A DNA stretch of 44,769 nt from Caenibacillus caldisaponilyticus. GTDB lineage: Bacteria > Bacillota > Bacilli > Bacillales > Sporolactobacillaceae. The stretch spans positions 1 through 44,769 of the forward strand of contig NZ_BDDQ01000046.1 of assembly GCF_002003465.1 (NCBI RefSeq), given 5' to 3'. Of the stretch, positions 1 through 8,193 are shown piece after piece; within the stretch, counting starts at the first letter, position 1; every line of letters begins with the position of its first letter. Both the position numbers and the translations under genes were made by a program. The notes under the pieces are model-generated. The model saw nothing but the letters and a program-made list of their open reading frames with translations, had not been told where the DNA came from and made no database searches.

Positions 1-387
1 ATCAACGGATCGTCGGACCTGGAGAAACCATCTCCTACCGAGGAAAAACGTACATCCTCGACGTCCCAAATTCCAGTCCAACCATTCCGGCCAAAACGCC
101 GGTGGAAGTCCGAAAAACGCTGGATGGCAGACTGTTTGTCTGGTACAAAGGTAAGCCCTACCCCTTGATGGAAGCAACCCGGAACAAAGCGGCAAAAACT
201 CCTGAAAAGAAAAAGGAGAGCTCAGAAAAGAAATCGTACAAGCCAGGACCTGATCATCCTTGGCGCAAATATAGGCCCACGAATTCAAAGGAACTGAAAC
301 CGGCTTGAATGAACTGAGGTCAAAGTAAATATATCAGTGACATATTCACTGACGCGTTAGTATGACATTTTCACTGACGCTTGACAG
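1..387 (+). mobile_element. 3' end of an insertion sequence (left copy, truncated by window edge)
   Basis: The stretch holds the C-terminal coding end of a transposase followed by about 79 bp of non-coding IS end. It matches 44386-44769 as an exact-length inverted copy: all paired coordinates sum to 44773 with no indel. Identity stops abruptly at base 387, which defines the IS edge, so the inward-facing terminal sequence read from the edge is TGTCAAGCGTCAGTGAAAAT. Two near-identical 18-bp direct repeats (338-355 and 363-380, one mismatch, 25-bp spacing) look like transposase-binding sites. From the protein end I infer the ISNCY/IS1202-like group of DDE elements. The rest of the element lies outside the window. 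Confidence 0.85.
3..308 (+). CDS. Transposase, C-terminal fragment (ISNCY/IS1202-like)
   Basis: This is an open frame from the window edge to a TGA at 306-308, about 101 residues, with no start in view, so it is the end of a larger protein. It begins with a beta-strand-rich segment (IVGPGETISYRGKTY), continues with VRKTLDGRLFVWYKGK, and ends in a basic tail containing PGPDHPWRKYRP. The GPG..I..rGK pattern, the LDGR turn and a DHPWR tail are what I associate with the region after the integrase catalytic core in ISNCY/IS1202-type transposases. The catalytic DDE core is not in the window. An identical fragment is at 44465-44769 on the other strand. Family assignment is by recall of motifs, not by search. 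Confidence 0.7.
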   Translation, partial: QRIVGPGETISYRGKTYILDVPNSSPTIPAKTPVEVRKTLDGRLFVWYKGKPYPLMEATRNKAAKTPEKKKESSEKKSYKPGPDHPWRKYRPTNSKELKPA

Positions 388-421
388 GGGTCCACAGGGA
401 ATTCCATCCCCGAACGGCCTT

Positions 422-889
<468 letters not shown>

Positions 890-1170
890 CTATTCGTTCA
901 ACAAAATCGCAATCGGTTCAGCTGTAATTTTATTGGCAAAATACGATGTTGGCAAGCGGCGGCACGTCACCATCCTCCGCGTCTTCGCTTTGGCCGCCAA
1001 AAAACGTGCGAACCAGCGCTTATTAAAGGCTCTCATATGAACAGAGGGTTCCGTTCAATCCGGCGGAAGACCGCTGAGCAGAACGGCGCACAACCTTGAC
1101 GTCCGCCGGCCATTTTTCCTAAATGATACACCGCGAACCCTTGATTCAACCGCGCCGGTTTTCATCGAAC

Positions 1171-1205
1171 AAAAAGGACGGCCGGTGACTCCGGCCGTCC
1201 TTTTC
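1171..1205 (-). terminator. Intrinsic terminator of the amino-acid permease gene (bidirectional)
   Basis: GGACGGCCGG and CCGGCCGTCC pair across a five-base loop and are flanked by A-tracts and T-tracts, so it can act in both directions. It sits just past the permease stop at 1232. The 881-1170 interval upstream of tadA holds no gene I can support. Confidence 0.8.
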
Positions 1206-1231
1206 CTAAACCAACGGGTTCGCTATTCCGC

Positions 1232-2647
1232 TCATCCGTTTTTTTCAATGGCAAGGGCGCGATCGTTTTTTATAATGAGCGGGAAGAAAACGACACCGGC
1301 GCAGATGAAGCAAACGCCCCACAAGAACGTGCTCAAATCGGACGTGCCGGCGATGATGACATAAATCGAATAGGCCATACCGAGAAATCCGACCAGCCCT
1401 TCCCGCCAGCGTTCGCGTCCGGTCGCCAAACTGCCGTCGATGACCCCCTTGACTTGAAATATAGTGGTCACCAAATACGGAAGCAAATAGGCCAAGGTTG
1501 CGATCGTGATAATGAAGCTGAAAGCGTCGGCAATCGATTTGGAAATCGTCGACAGCAAAAGGAATTGCGTCGCGATATTGGTGATCGTAAGCGACTTGAC
1601 GGGCGTCCCTTTGGCGTTCTCCTTGGCAAAGGATTTCATAAACAAACCTTGTTTGGCCGATTGATATGGCACTTCTGCGCTGAGCAAGATCCAACCAATG
1701 GTCGAACCCAAAAGACAAATGATGGCGAGGACGGCGAGCAAATATCCCCCCGCAGGGCCGATCGCTTCCGTCAACGCGTCAACGAGCGGTTTCGAGGACG
1801 CGGTCAAGCGTGAATGGGTCAAAGAGCCCATCACCAAAAGCGTGATGGCAATATAGATCAGCATCGCGATCAAAAGACCGGCGATCGTCGAGCGCTTGAC
1901 ATCGATCATCCGCTTCGCCCTTGAGGAAAAGACCACCGCCGATTCAACGCCGACAAAAGCCCACAAGGTGGACAACGCCGCGTGGTTCAGCTGCCCCAAA
2001 AGCCCGACCTTGGCTCCGGTATCCGCATCCGTGATCGGTTCCGCAAAAGGAATGAGGTGACTGAGCTGAAACGTCGTGAGCGTCGCGAAAATGAAAAGCA
2101 CGAATCCGGCGACCTTGGCGAACGTCGCCACGAAATTCACTTTACCCGCGCCTTCGACGCCGTTTAAAATCAAATAGTTAATGCCCCATAACAGCGCGGA
2201 GCAAACAAGAAACGTGACGAGCCGGCCGACGGTAAGCCGGATGCCATAACCTTCGGCGATTAAGGCGTCGCTGTTCAATATCGGGAAAAAAGTGGACAGA
2301 TAGCCCGCCAATGACGTGATGACCGCCGCGTTTCCGGCAATGTTGGCCACCCAATATCCCCATGTCACAAAGTAACCGGACAATCGCGACAAATTCGTGC
2401 CTTCAGGGAAAATTCCCGTGGCATATACTTGCGGGCCCCCCGTCATATCCGGTCGTTTCACCGCGAGATGACCGAAGACCAGAGCGACGAACAAGATGCC
2501 GACACCGGTAAACATCCAAGCCAATAATACACCGGCGGGGCTGGCCGCTTTCGCCAAATCGCTCGGCAACATGAAGATTCCCGAGCCGACCATATTGCCG
2601 ACCACGAGCGCCGTTAATACCCAAAATCCAAGTGATCCTTTCGCCAT
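1232..2647 (-). CDS. APC-superfamily amino-acid permease (basic amino acid/polyamine antiporter type)
   Basis: This is an integral membrane transporter of 471 residues with about 12 predicted hydrophobic helices. The N-terminal helix carries VGNMVGSGIFMLP, the substrate-binding glycine motif of the amino acid-polyamine-organocation superfamily. A WAFVGVESAVVFSSRAK segment further on matches the helix 6/loop region of the basic amino acid/polyamine antiporter (APA) family, which includes arginine/ornithine and lysine exchangers. I chose the ATG at 2647, after GGAGGGGAGA, over upstream in-frame codons. It is monocistronic, with its own terminator at 1171-1205. The exact substrate cannot be read from the sequence; arginine, ornithine or lysine is the best guess from the family. 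Confidence 0.85.
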   Translation of the reverse strand: MAKGSLGFWVLTALVVGNMVGSGIFMLPSDLAKAASPAGVLLAWMFTGVGILFVALVFGHLAVKRPDMTGGPQVYATGIFPEGTNLSRLSGYFVTWGYWVANIAGNAAVITSLAGYLSTFFPILNSDALIAEGYGIRLTVGRLVTFLVCSALLWGINYLILNGVEGAGKVNFVATFAKVAGFVLFIFATLTTFQLSHLIPFAEPITDADTGAKVGLLGQLNHAALSTLWAFVGVESAVVFSSRAKRMIDVKRSTIAGLLIAMLIYIAITLLVMGSLTHSRLTASSKPLVDALTEAIGPAGGYLLAVLAIICLLGSTIGWILLSAEVPYQSAKQGLFMKSFAKENAKGTPVKSLTITNIATQFLLLSTISKSIADAFSFIITIATLAYLLPYLVTTIFQVKGVIDGSLATGRERWREGLVGFLGMAYSIYVIIAGTSDLSTFLWGVCFICAGVVFFPLIIKNDRALAIEKNG

Positions 2648-2864
2648 GGTCAATCTCCCCTCCATCGGAAAATGAAATATCCCGATCCACAAGCCGGTGG
2701 ATGCATTTACTTTAATAATTTATTTCTCTAATGTACTAAAGCATAACACCGTTTTTTATTTTTTTCAACCGCTCTTCGGCCAAAAATTGATTGGAACATA
2801 ATGGTTGCCGGATCAAATCTCCCTGCCGCGGAAAAAATGTTGAGGAATCCATGCGCGGAAAAAG

Positions 2865-2900
2865 AAAAACTCCTGAAGAGCGGCAGCCCTTCAGGAGTTT
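2865..2900 (-). terminator. Intrinsic terminator of the uracil permease gene
   Basis: On the minus strand AAACTCCTGAAG pairs with CTTCAGGAGTTT around a ten-base loop, followed by T-rich sequence. It starts 18 bp past the permease stop codon. Confidence 0.85.
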
Positions 2901-2917
2901 CAAACAAACAGAGGAAG

Positions 2918-4204
2918 TTATTGGCTTGTTTCCTTCTCGTCATTGGAAATCCCGAGGACATTAATGATTTTGAAGAAAAGGCTCAAAACGATCGCGGCGA
3001 CGGTGGCCAACCCCATGCCTTTCAATGCGAAGTGGCCGATTTGAATCGTCGTCCCGCTGATGCCGATGACCAGCACAATGCAGGTAAGAATTAAATTTTG
3101 CGAACGGCCGTAGTCGACGTTGGATTCGATCAGCATGCGGACGCCCGATACCGCGATGACGCCGAACAGCAACAATGAAATGCCGCCCATGACCGGCGTC
3201 GGAATGGATTGAATCAAAGCCGCCAGTTTGCCAATGAACGACAGAACGATGGCAAATACGGCGGCGCCGCCGATGACCCACGTCGAATAGACGCGCGTAA
3301 TCGCCAAAACGCCGATGTTCTCGCCGTAGGTCGTATTCGGCGTCGAACCGACCAAACCGGACAGGATCGTCGACAGCCCGTTGCTGAAAATGGAGCGGTC
3401 GAGACCGGGATCTTTAACCAAATCTTTACCGACAATGTTTCCGGTCACGATAAAATGGCCGATGTGCTCGGCAATCACAACCAGAGCCGCGGGAAGGATG
3501 ATCATGGTGCTCGGCCAATCGAAATGCGGTGTGTAAAACGTCGGCAAGGAAATCCACGCGGCCTGTTTGACGCCGCTAAAATCGACCAAGCCGGCGATCG
3601 CGGCGATGATATAACCCGCGATGATGCCGATTAATATCGGAATGATTTTTAAAAAACCGCGGAACATGACCCAACCGACAACGGTGATGATCAACGTCAA
3701 AACGGAGACAGTGACCGCCGTCGGATCCGGGCTCCAATGCGCGCCGGCATCAGCTGGCTTGATGAATCCCGCCATTTGCGCCGCCGTCGGCACGAGTTCC
3801 AAACCGATGACCGCGACGATCGCACCCATCGCCGCCGGCGGAAAGATGACATCGAGCCATGCGGTGCCGGCGAGTTTTATGATCAAAGCGACGAGGACGA
3901 ACACAACACCGACCGCAATGAATCCTCCGAGGGCGTCGGAATACCCGTGATCATGCAAAACGAACGTCACCGGAGAAATGAACGCAAAACTCGAACCCAA
4001 ATATGCCGGGACCTTGCCTTGACAAATGAGCAGGTATAAGAGCGTGCCGATGCCGTTCATGAGCAAAATCGTCGCCGGGTTGACATGAAAATAAATGGGG
4101 ACGAGGACGGTAGAGCCGAACATCGCGAACAAATGCTGCAGGCTCAGCGGCAAACTTTGCACGAACGGCGGACGCTCATTGACTTGAATCACACGTCCTG
4201 CCAC
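2918..4204 (-). CDS. uraA: Uracil permease (NCS2 family)
   Basis: This is a proton-coupled uracil importer of the nucleobase-cation-symport-2 family: 428 residues, very hydrophobic, consistent with 14 membrane segments. Two signature glutamates of UraA are visible, in AEHIGH and in NTTYGENIGV, which in the family bind uracil and couple protons. The second motif (PNTTYGEN) favours uracil over xanthine/urate transporters. The start is a GTG preceded by AAAGGAGGT at seven-base spacing; longer in-frame starts lack a ribosome site. No pyr-type leader or PyrR-binding hairpin is evident in the short upstream interval, so regulation is unclear. It is monocistronic, with a terminator directly downstream. 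Confidence 0.9.
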   Translation of the reverse strand: MAGRVIQVNERPPFVQSLPLSLQHLFAMFGSTVLVPIYFHVNPATILLMNGIGTLLYLLICQGKVPAYLGSSFAFISPVTFVLHDHGYSDALGGFIAVGVVFVLVALIIKLAGTAWLDVIFPPAAMGAIVAVIGLELVPTAAQMAGFIKPADAGAHWSPDPTAVTVSVLTLIITVVGWVMFRGFLKIIPILIGIIAGYIIAAIAGLVDFSGVKQAAWISLPTFYTPHFDWPSTMIILPAALVVIAEHIGHFIVTGNIVGKDLVKDPGLDRSIFSNGLSTILSGLVGSTPNTTYGENIGVLAITRVYSTWVIGGAAVFAIVLSFIGKLAALIQSIPTPVMGGISLLLFGVIAVSGVRMLIESNVDYGRSQNLILTCIVLVIGISGTTIQIGHFALKGMGLATVAAIVLSLFFKIINVLGISNDEKETSQ

Positions 4205-4316
4205 GCGAACAACCTCCTTTGAGCAAAGATCTCGGTTTGTACACATCTCGTTCATTATAGCTTAACAATACTTAAGTAGGAATCCTTTTTTTGTACAACG
4301 ATTTGGAAAAACGCAT

Positions 4317-4354
4317 AAAAAAATGGACCGGGTTCGGAAAAAGAACCCGATCCG
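4317..4354 (-). terminator. Intrinsic terminator of the BI-1 family gene
   Basis: On the minus strand GGATCGGGTTC pairs with GAACCCGGTCC (one G-T pair) and is followed by a seven-T run. It begins 11 bp past the stop at 4366. Confidence 0.85.
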
Positions 4355-4365
4355 AATTTGAAGTT

Positions 4366-5004
4366 TCAGTCGCGGGACAGCGCCCCGATAAATTCGAGAA
4401 TGTACAAGAAAAGGTTGACGATATCCAAATAGATGCAAACGACGAGCGCCGGGATGTCGCGCTCTTCAAATCCTTCGATCGTGAGCCGGCTGAAATCAAA
4501 CAGCGTATAGCCGACGAAGATGAAAATGCCAAACGCGCTATAAATGAGATGCGCCGTGCCCGAAACGGGAAAGAAGATCTGCAGGATGCCCATGCCGATC
4601 AACGCGAGAAGGGAAATGAACAGGAAGCTTCCCAAAAAGCGGAAATCGCGCTTCGACACCATGGCATAGATGGCCGTTCCGCCAAAGGCGAACGCGGTGA
4701 TGCCGGCCGCGCGCAAGACGACATCGCCGCCGAGCGTGCTCACATAATAGCTGATCGCCGGATACAGCGTCAGACCGGAAACAAACATGAACGCGAACAT
4801 CAATGAATAACCGATCGCCCGGCGCTTGCGGGCGAACGCCATCATCACGATCATCACGATCTCAACGATGACGAGCGGGAAAAACAGCCGTTGCGGCACG
4901 TTTTGTCCGAAATAAAGGCCGGCCGTCGCCACCGCAATCCCCGCAAACAACGCGGTAAAAAATTTGGCATAGGGACGTTGGCTCGTTCGGATTACGGATT
5001 CCAT
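4366..5004 (-). CDS. Bax inhibitor-1 family membrane protein (YetJ-like)
   Basis: This 212-residue protein has seven hydrophobic segments and belongs to the BI-1/TMBIM family. In bacteria the best studied member is B. subtilis YetJ, a pH-sensitive calcium leak channel. Family hallmarks seen are the glycine/aromatic-rich SYSLMFAF-type second helix region, GYTLFDFSRL in the sixth helix, and the C-terminal DIVNLFLYILEF segment with the conserved aspartate pair that gates the channel (D of FDFS and D of LDIVN). The ATG start follows AAGGGTGGA. It is monocistronic with a strong terminator. Calcium transport is inferred from the family only. Confidence 0.9.
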   Translation of the reverse strand: MESVIRTSQRPYAKFFTALFAGIAVATAGLYFGQNVPQRLFFPLVIVEIVMIVMMAFARKRRAIGYSLMFAFMFVSGLTLYPAISYYVSTLGGDVVLRAAGITAFAFGGTAIYAMVSKRDFRFLGSFLFISLLALIGMGILQIFFPVSGTAHLIYSAFGIFIFVGYTLFDFSRLTIEGFEERDIPALVVCIYLDIVNLFLYILEFIGALSRD

Positions 5005-5376
5005 TCTGAATCCACCCTTTCATAGGAATCGTCTACAAGTTATACGAAATGACCGCCTGATGGGTTTCTAAGGCGTTTCATCAAAAAATTTCGTCATATC
5101 CGTCTCAAACTCATTATAAACGATCGGAGCGCCGCACACAAACGGTTTTCACCGAACGGCATTGAAAAGGCACATGTAGGAGAAACCGCCGCCTGCATCA
5201 AGGCGCGCCACGGAACCGCCGGAACGCCCAATCCGAAAGCTCATCCTTCGACGCGGTCCGCCGCGTAGCAGGACCTTCGTCTTTTCAATTCCCGTTTTCG
5301 CCCACACCTTGCATTTTGCGGAAGACGCGCCCGACCGGCTTTTTCATGGAATATATTTTAAAGCCCTCGCCTCAAA
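5005..5376. other. Intergenic stretch with no supported gene
   Basis: No frame on either strand combines a ribosome site, adequate length and sensible composition. A 20-codon minus-strand frame near 5348-5289 has no convincing ribosome site. The stretch may carry the promoter of the BI-1 gene, but I see no clear -35/-10 pair. Confidence 0.4.
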
Positions 5377-5413
5377 CAAAAAAAGCAGGAAGCCTTTACG
5401 GCTTCCCGCTTTT
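5377..5413 (-). terminator. Intrinsic terminator of the frameshifted small gene
   Basis: On the minus strand GCGGGAAGCC pairs with GGCTTCCTGC across GTAAA and is followed by seven T. It lies 3 bp past the stop of the gene at 5416-5756, which is part of the evidence that the gene is (or was) real. Confidence 0.85.
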
Positions 5414-5415
5414 GA

Positions 5416-5756
5416 TTAACTGAACGGAACTCGCTTGCGCGTTTGAATTTGCAGGATTTTGTTGTGCAAACTCTGTTCCGTTTCCCCATTGACTTGGTGG
5501 AAGGAACGCTTTGCATTGGCTCTAGGGGATTGAAACGGGTCCTTATATAAGGACGCCGCCGATATCCGGTTGTCCAACGTCAGTCCCTCTTTTCAGTCTC
5601 GTGGTCGCTTCTTGCCTGATTGGACAGGAACATGCGAGCCATCGGCCGATCTCTGATCGTGCCGTCCGGCCGCTTCGATGAAAAAACATCCCGCGCCCTC
5701 GGTTGAATGGTGTTTTCACTTTGGACGGAGTATTGCTTTTCACCGCGATCCACCAT
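5416..5756 (-). pseudogene. Small hypothetical gene with a one-base frameshift
   Basis: No single long frame exists, but two frames join if one base is added in the A4 run at 5590-5593 (T4 on the plus strand). The joined product is 113 residues. It starts at an ATG preceded by AAAGGTGGA, reads MVDRGEKQYSVQSEN, passes ...SNQARSDHETEK, changes frame, continues EGLTLDNRISAASLYKDPF and ends ...QTRKRVPFS. It stops three bases before a strong terminator. The protein is hydrophilic, charged and without membrane segments or cysteines. I do not recognise a family. The break could be a sequencing indel or a true lesion; composition resembles neighbouring genes. Confidence 0.55.
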
Positions 5757-6295
5757 GCCTGATTCCACCTTTCGCATGGGGTATTCTTATTTTGCTTAAA
5801 AAGCGGTGTTTTATTTATTCCAATTTTTTCATTCTCGTACGCGGCACCGGATCGACCACAGCTCTTTCATTTAAAGGGATTCATGCGAATCCGCGCGGCA
5901 AAAGAAGACGGCCATCCAAGACAATCGAAACGCTCATAACGCCGACTCCCTGTTGGAACCAAAACACTTGCGTCACTTTGCCGATTCCAGCTCTTATCTT
6001 GAGCGTTTTTCCGATATTCCGAGTCCTAAATTATAAAAACGCGGTTTTCTTTGCGGACGTCTTTGACCCTTCGGCGACCGTCAAACCGCACCCGATGGGA
6101 AACCCTCGAATGGGGCACTCCATGCTTTTATCTTTTCATCGCTATACCGCGTCCTTTGATTTAAAGCCGGATGATTGGAATGCCCCGGGCGTCGGATAAA
6201 ATTGCAAAAAGGGGGCCTTTGCACACTTTCATACCTAGATTTTCAAAAATGGGTTGGATCTTTAAAATAAGTGCGGCGGCCCGAAATGGCAAATG
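5757..6295. other. Intergenic stretch with no supported gene
   Basis: A 173-codon plus-strand frame overlaps this stretch, but it runs antisense through the 5416-5756 gene, lacks a ribosome site and has unnatural composition. On the minus strand about 6117-5893 holds a frame of 75 codons interrupted by a single TAA, ending in VSIVLDGRLLLPRGFA. It may be a decayed gene, but I cannot identify it. Confidence 0.35.
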
Positions 6296-6330
6296 AAAAA
6301 GCAAGGGACTTCTGCGCGAAATCCCTTGCT
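6296..6330 (-). terminator. Terminator of the tRNA-Arg gene
   Basis: On the minus strand AGCAAGGGA pairs with TCCCTTGCT followed by five T, 13 bp past the tRNA 3' end. Confidence 0.85.
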
Positions 6331-6343
6331 GAACCTATGTTTA

Positions 6344-6419
6344 TGGCGACCCCGGCAGGATTCGAACCTGCGACGCACGGTTTAGGAAACCGACGCTCTA
6401 TCCCCTGAGCTACGGGGCC
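6344..6419 (-). tRNA. tRNA-Arg (anticodon CCT)
   Basis: The minus strand folds as a full cloverleaf. The acceptor is GGCCCCG with CGGGGTC (one G-T pair), the D-arm is GCTC/GAGC, the anticodon loop is TTCCTAA giving CCT, and the T-arm contains GGTTCGAATCC. G73 and an encoded CCA end follow. The outermost anticodon-stem pair (27-43) appears to be T-T rather than a Watson-Crick pair. It reads the rare arginine codon AGG. The gene stands alone with its own terminator. Confidence 0.95.
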
Positions 6420-6485
6420 GAATTTTTAAGCATAAAAAACGGACATAGTTAATTATACAAAAAGCATCCGGCTTTGAAAAGACAA

Positions 6486-6512
6486 GCTCAACTTTCGGAC
6501 CGAAAGTTGAGC
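6486..6512 (-). terminator. Probable terminator of the lipoprotein gene
   Basis: GCTCAACTTTCGG and its complement form a perfect 13-bp palindrome around one base, 15 bp past the lipoprotein stop. The following T-tract is weak (TTGTCTTTTC on the minus strand), so a protein-binding role is not excluded. Confidence 0.6.
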
Positions 6513-6526
6513 GATTTTGCCATACT

Positions 6527-7282
6527 TTATCGTTTAAAGGGAAAAAGCGCTGAAAAGGACAAACTTAAAGATTTGGCAAGCGCTACCGCTTCTGACTTGC
6601 TCAAATCGCCGGCAATCGAGACGATGTCTTCCCCTTCCACGTAATAAAGAGATGTCTTGCCGTTTTGCGAAGAAATTCTGGCGCTATGGTTTCTGATTTT
6701 GATTTCGTCAAATCCTGCCGGCGGGCTTAACGGCTCTTCCCACGGATAACGGGCGATCGTAAATGCCTTTTTACCATCCGTAAACACCCAAACGGTGTAT
6801 TGGTCATCGATGCTGTCGTCTGCGACATAATAAGATTTTAAAGGAATATTTATCCCTTTCTTATCACGGATGAGGTCGGACGCATTGATTGGCAGATCCA
6901 TATAACCCTTTATTTTCCACGTTCCGTTCTGCCTCTCAAGAAAGGCGAAATTATACCAATCGGTCGATACCTTCGGCACTTTTAAAGCGACGATGGCGTA
7001 ATTCGCCAATTGGCTACTCCATTTTATGGATTTCTCTGTCGGCTTTTCGATCGTTCCGTCGGATAATTCCCATTGGATTTCATTTTTGACGGTATCGTGA
7101 GGGGTGGCGGTTTCCGTCGAGTCGTTGGCGATGATTTTTTTCAAAATCACATGTGAACGCTGGGTCGACTCATGCGGATGTTGCCGGTTTTCCTTTCTTT
7201 GCGGCGAGGTTTCCCCCATTGAGTGGGTCGAGCACCCGACCAATAATAGAAGGAGCACAAGCAAAGCCATTTTGTTTTTCAA
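6527..7282 (-). CDS. Putative lipoprotein with a DUF4367-like C-terminus
   Basis: This 251-residue secreted lipoprotein has a basic start, a hydrophobic stretch (MALLVLLLLLV) and a lipobox LVGC, so a lipidated cysteine would anchor it to the outer face of the membrane. A serine/histidine-rich linker follows, then a beta-rich body. The last about 50 residues (SLYYVEGEDIVSIAGDLSKS then EAVALAKSL) resemble the end of DUF4367 domains found in anti-sigma-factor-like membrane proteins. The start is a TTG placed eight bases after GGAGG; upstream ATG codons lack a ribosome site. No sigma-factor gene is adjacent. Function unknown. Confidence 0.75.
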   Translation of the reverse strand: MKNKMALLVLLLLLVGCSTHSMGETSPQRKENRQHPHESTQRSHVILKKIIANDSTETATPHDTVKNEIQWELSDGTIEKPTEKSIKWSSQLANYAIVALKVPKVSTDWYNFAFLERQNGTWKIKGYMDLPINASDLIRDKKGINIPLKSYYVADDSIDDQYTVWVFTDGKKAFTIARYPWEEPLSPPAGFDEIKIRNHSARISSQNGKTSLYYVEGEDIVSIAGDLSKSEAVALAKSLSLSFSALFPFKR

Positions 7283-7468
7283 GCCGAACGCCTCCAAATT
7301 TAAAGCTCAAGGTCGAACGCGCGCTTCTAATCCGCGAGATCAGAATATCTTTTTTTAATTATAATTCTGAAAAAAACAAAGGGCCAACGGTTTTTTCGAG
7401 GATTTAAAATATCCCATTGCAGTTTTATTTGCACCGGTATCCCTTGATACACCGTTTGCCCAACACAA

Positions 7469-7502
7469 CAAAAAAAGCAGCCCTTTGCGGACTGCTTTTT
7501 CT
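7469..7502 (-). terminator. Terminator of the cold-shock gene
   Basis: On the minus strand AAAAGCAGTCC pairs with GGGCTGCTTTT (G-T pairs included), followed by a T-run, 16 bp past the csp stop. Confidence 0.85.
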
Positions 7503-7517
7503 TCGATCATCGATGGA

Positions 7518-7718
7518 TTATTTTTTTATAACATTCGCAGCTTGCGGGCCGCGGCTGCCTTCAACGATATCGAATTGAACTTGTTGGCCTTCTTCCAAGG
7601 TTTTGAAACCTTCTTCTTGGATGGCGGAGTAGTGGACGAAAACGTCGTTGCCGCCTTCCACTTCGATGAAACCGTAACCTTTTTCAGCGTTGAACCATTT
7701 TACTCTTCCGTTTTGCAT
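7518..7718 (-). CDS. csp: Cold-shock protein (CspB/CspA family)
   Basis: This is a single-stranded nucleic-acid-binding chaperone of 66 residues with one cold-shock domain. RNP1 (KGYGFIEV) and RNP2 (VFVHYSAI) are intact and the protein opens [14 protein letters not shown], typical of Bacillus Csp proteins. Such proteins melt RNA structure and aid translation after a temperature drop. The ATG sits behind AGGAGG. An upstream in-frame extension is part of the mRNA leader. The apparent promoter is about 190 bp upstream (7904-7932), giving a long structured 5' leader as is usual for cold-shock genes. Confidence 0.97.
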   Translation of the reverse strand: MQNGRVKWFNAEKGYGFIEVEGGNDVFVHYSAIQEEGFKTLEEGQQVQFDIVEGSRGPQAANVIKK

Positions 7719-7799
7719 GTGAAACCTCCTAAAACCTTGCGCCTTGCGCAACTGAAATTCTAACCATTCAACCACTTACATAAGGTCCATAAAGCAGTC

Positions 7800-7854
7800 A
7801 GGACCTCCGCATGGTGCAGGAAATAAAAACTACTACACTTCATGCGAAGGTCCT
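7800..7854 (-). promoter_or_regulatory. Leader hairpin of the csp mRNA
   Basis: Arms at 7800-7813 and 7841-7854 (AGGACCTTCGCATG pairing with CATGCGGAGGTCCT, one mismatch) enclose a 27-base A/T-rich loop in the csp 5' leader. Long hairpins of this kind act as temperature-responsive elements in cspA-type leaders. That role is inferred here. Confidence 0.5.
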
Positions 7855-7903
7855 TCATTCTTACTTCCGCGCGCTTATATAATATAGTAAAATGGTTGAT
7901 CTT

Positions 7904-7932
7904 ACTTTATCACATCGGGCAACCGATGTCAA
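7904..7932 (-). promoter_or_regulatory. csp promoter with an embedded palindromic operator
   Basis: On the minus strand a consensus -35 TTGACA (7927-7932) and a -10 TAAAGT (7904-7909) are separated by 17 bases. Most of the spacer is a perfect inverted repeat, ACATCGG-N4-CCGATGT (7912-7929), which also overlaps the -35 box. A repressor bound there would block RNA polymerase. The regulator is unknown. Confidence 0.55.
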
Positions 7933-8113
7933 ACACTTAAAAAAGTTTATCCATTTCCCCCGATCAAACGCCATTCGTCGCCTGGTTGGAACAGCCAAAG
8001 CGGGCCGCTACCGAATCCCTTCGCAAACCATTTTACGCTCCCCATGCTACAATTATTCATCGATCGCGCATTGAAGCATAAGTCTCTCCGGTAAAATTCC
8101 TCCTTTTTGCCCT

Positions 8114-8132
8114 CATGCGCGCATGTTACAAT
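8114..8132 (+). promoter_or_regulatory. Putative dgk-dck promoter region with palindrome
   Basis: A perfect 12-bp palindrome CATGCGCGCATG (8114-8125) abuts a TACAAT -10-like hexamer (8127-8132), about 60 bp before the dgk start. The -35 is weak (TTTTTG), which would fit a regulated promoter. This is pattern evidence only. Confidence 0.3.
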
Positions 8133-8193
8133 AAGTTTTGTGACACCGGCGCAAGTCTTGCCGCCGGGTCTGTCGATTCTTTTATGGAAAGCA

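Noticed and set aside
388-421. Possible SRP RNA (scr) next to tadA
   Set aside because: Only 34 bp lie between tadA and the IS edge; no SRP RNA motifs are present.
5893-6117. Minus-strand 75-codon frame with a single stop, ending VSIVLDGRLLLPRGFA
   Set aside because: Could be a decayed gene, but there is no start signal and no recognisable family.
5678-6199. 173-codon plus-strand open frame
   Set aside because: No ribosome site, odd composition, and it runs antisense through a better supported minus-strand gene.
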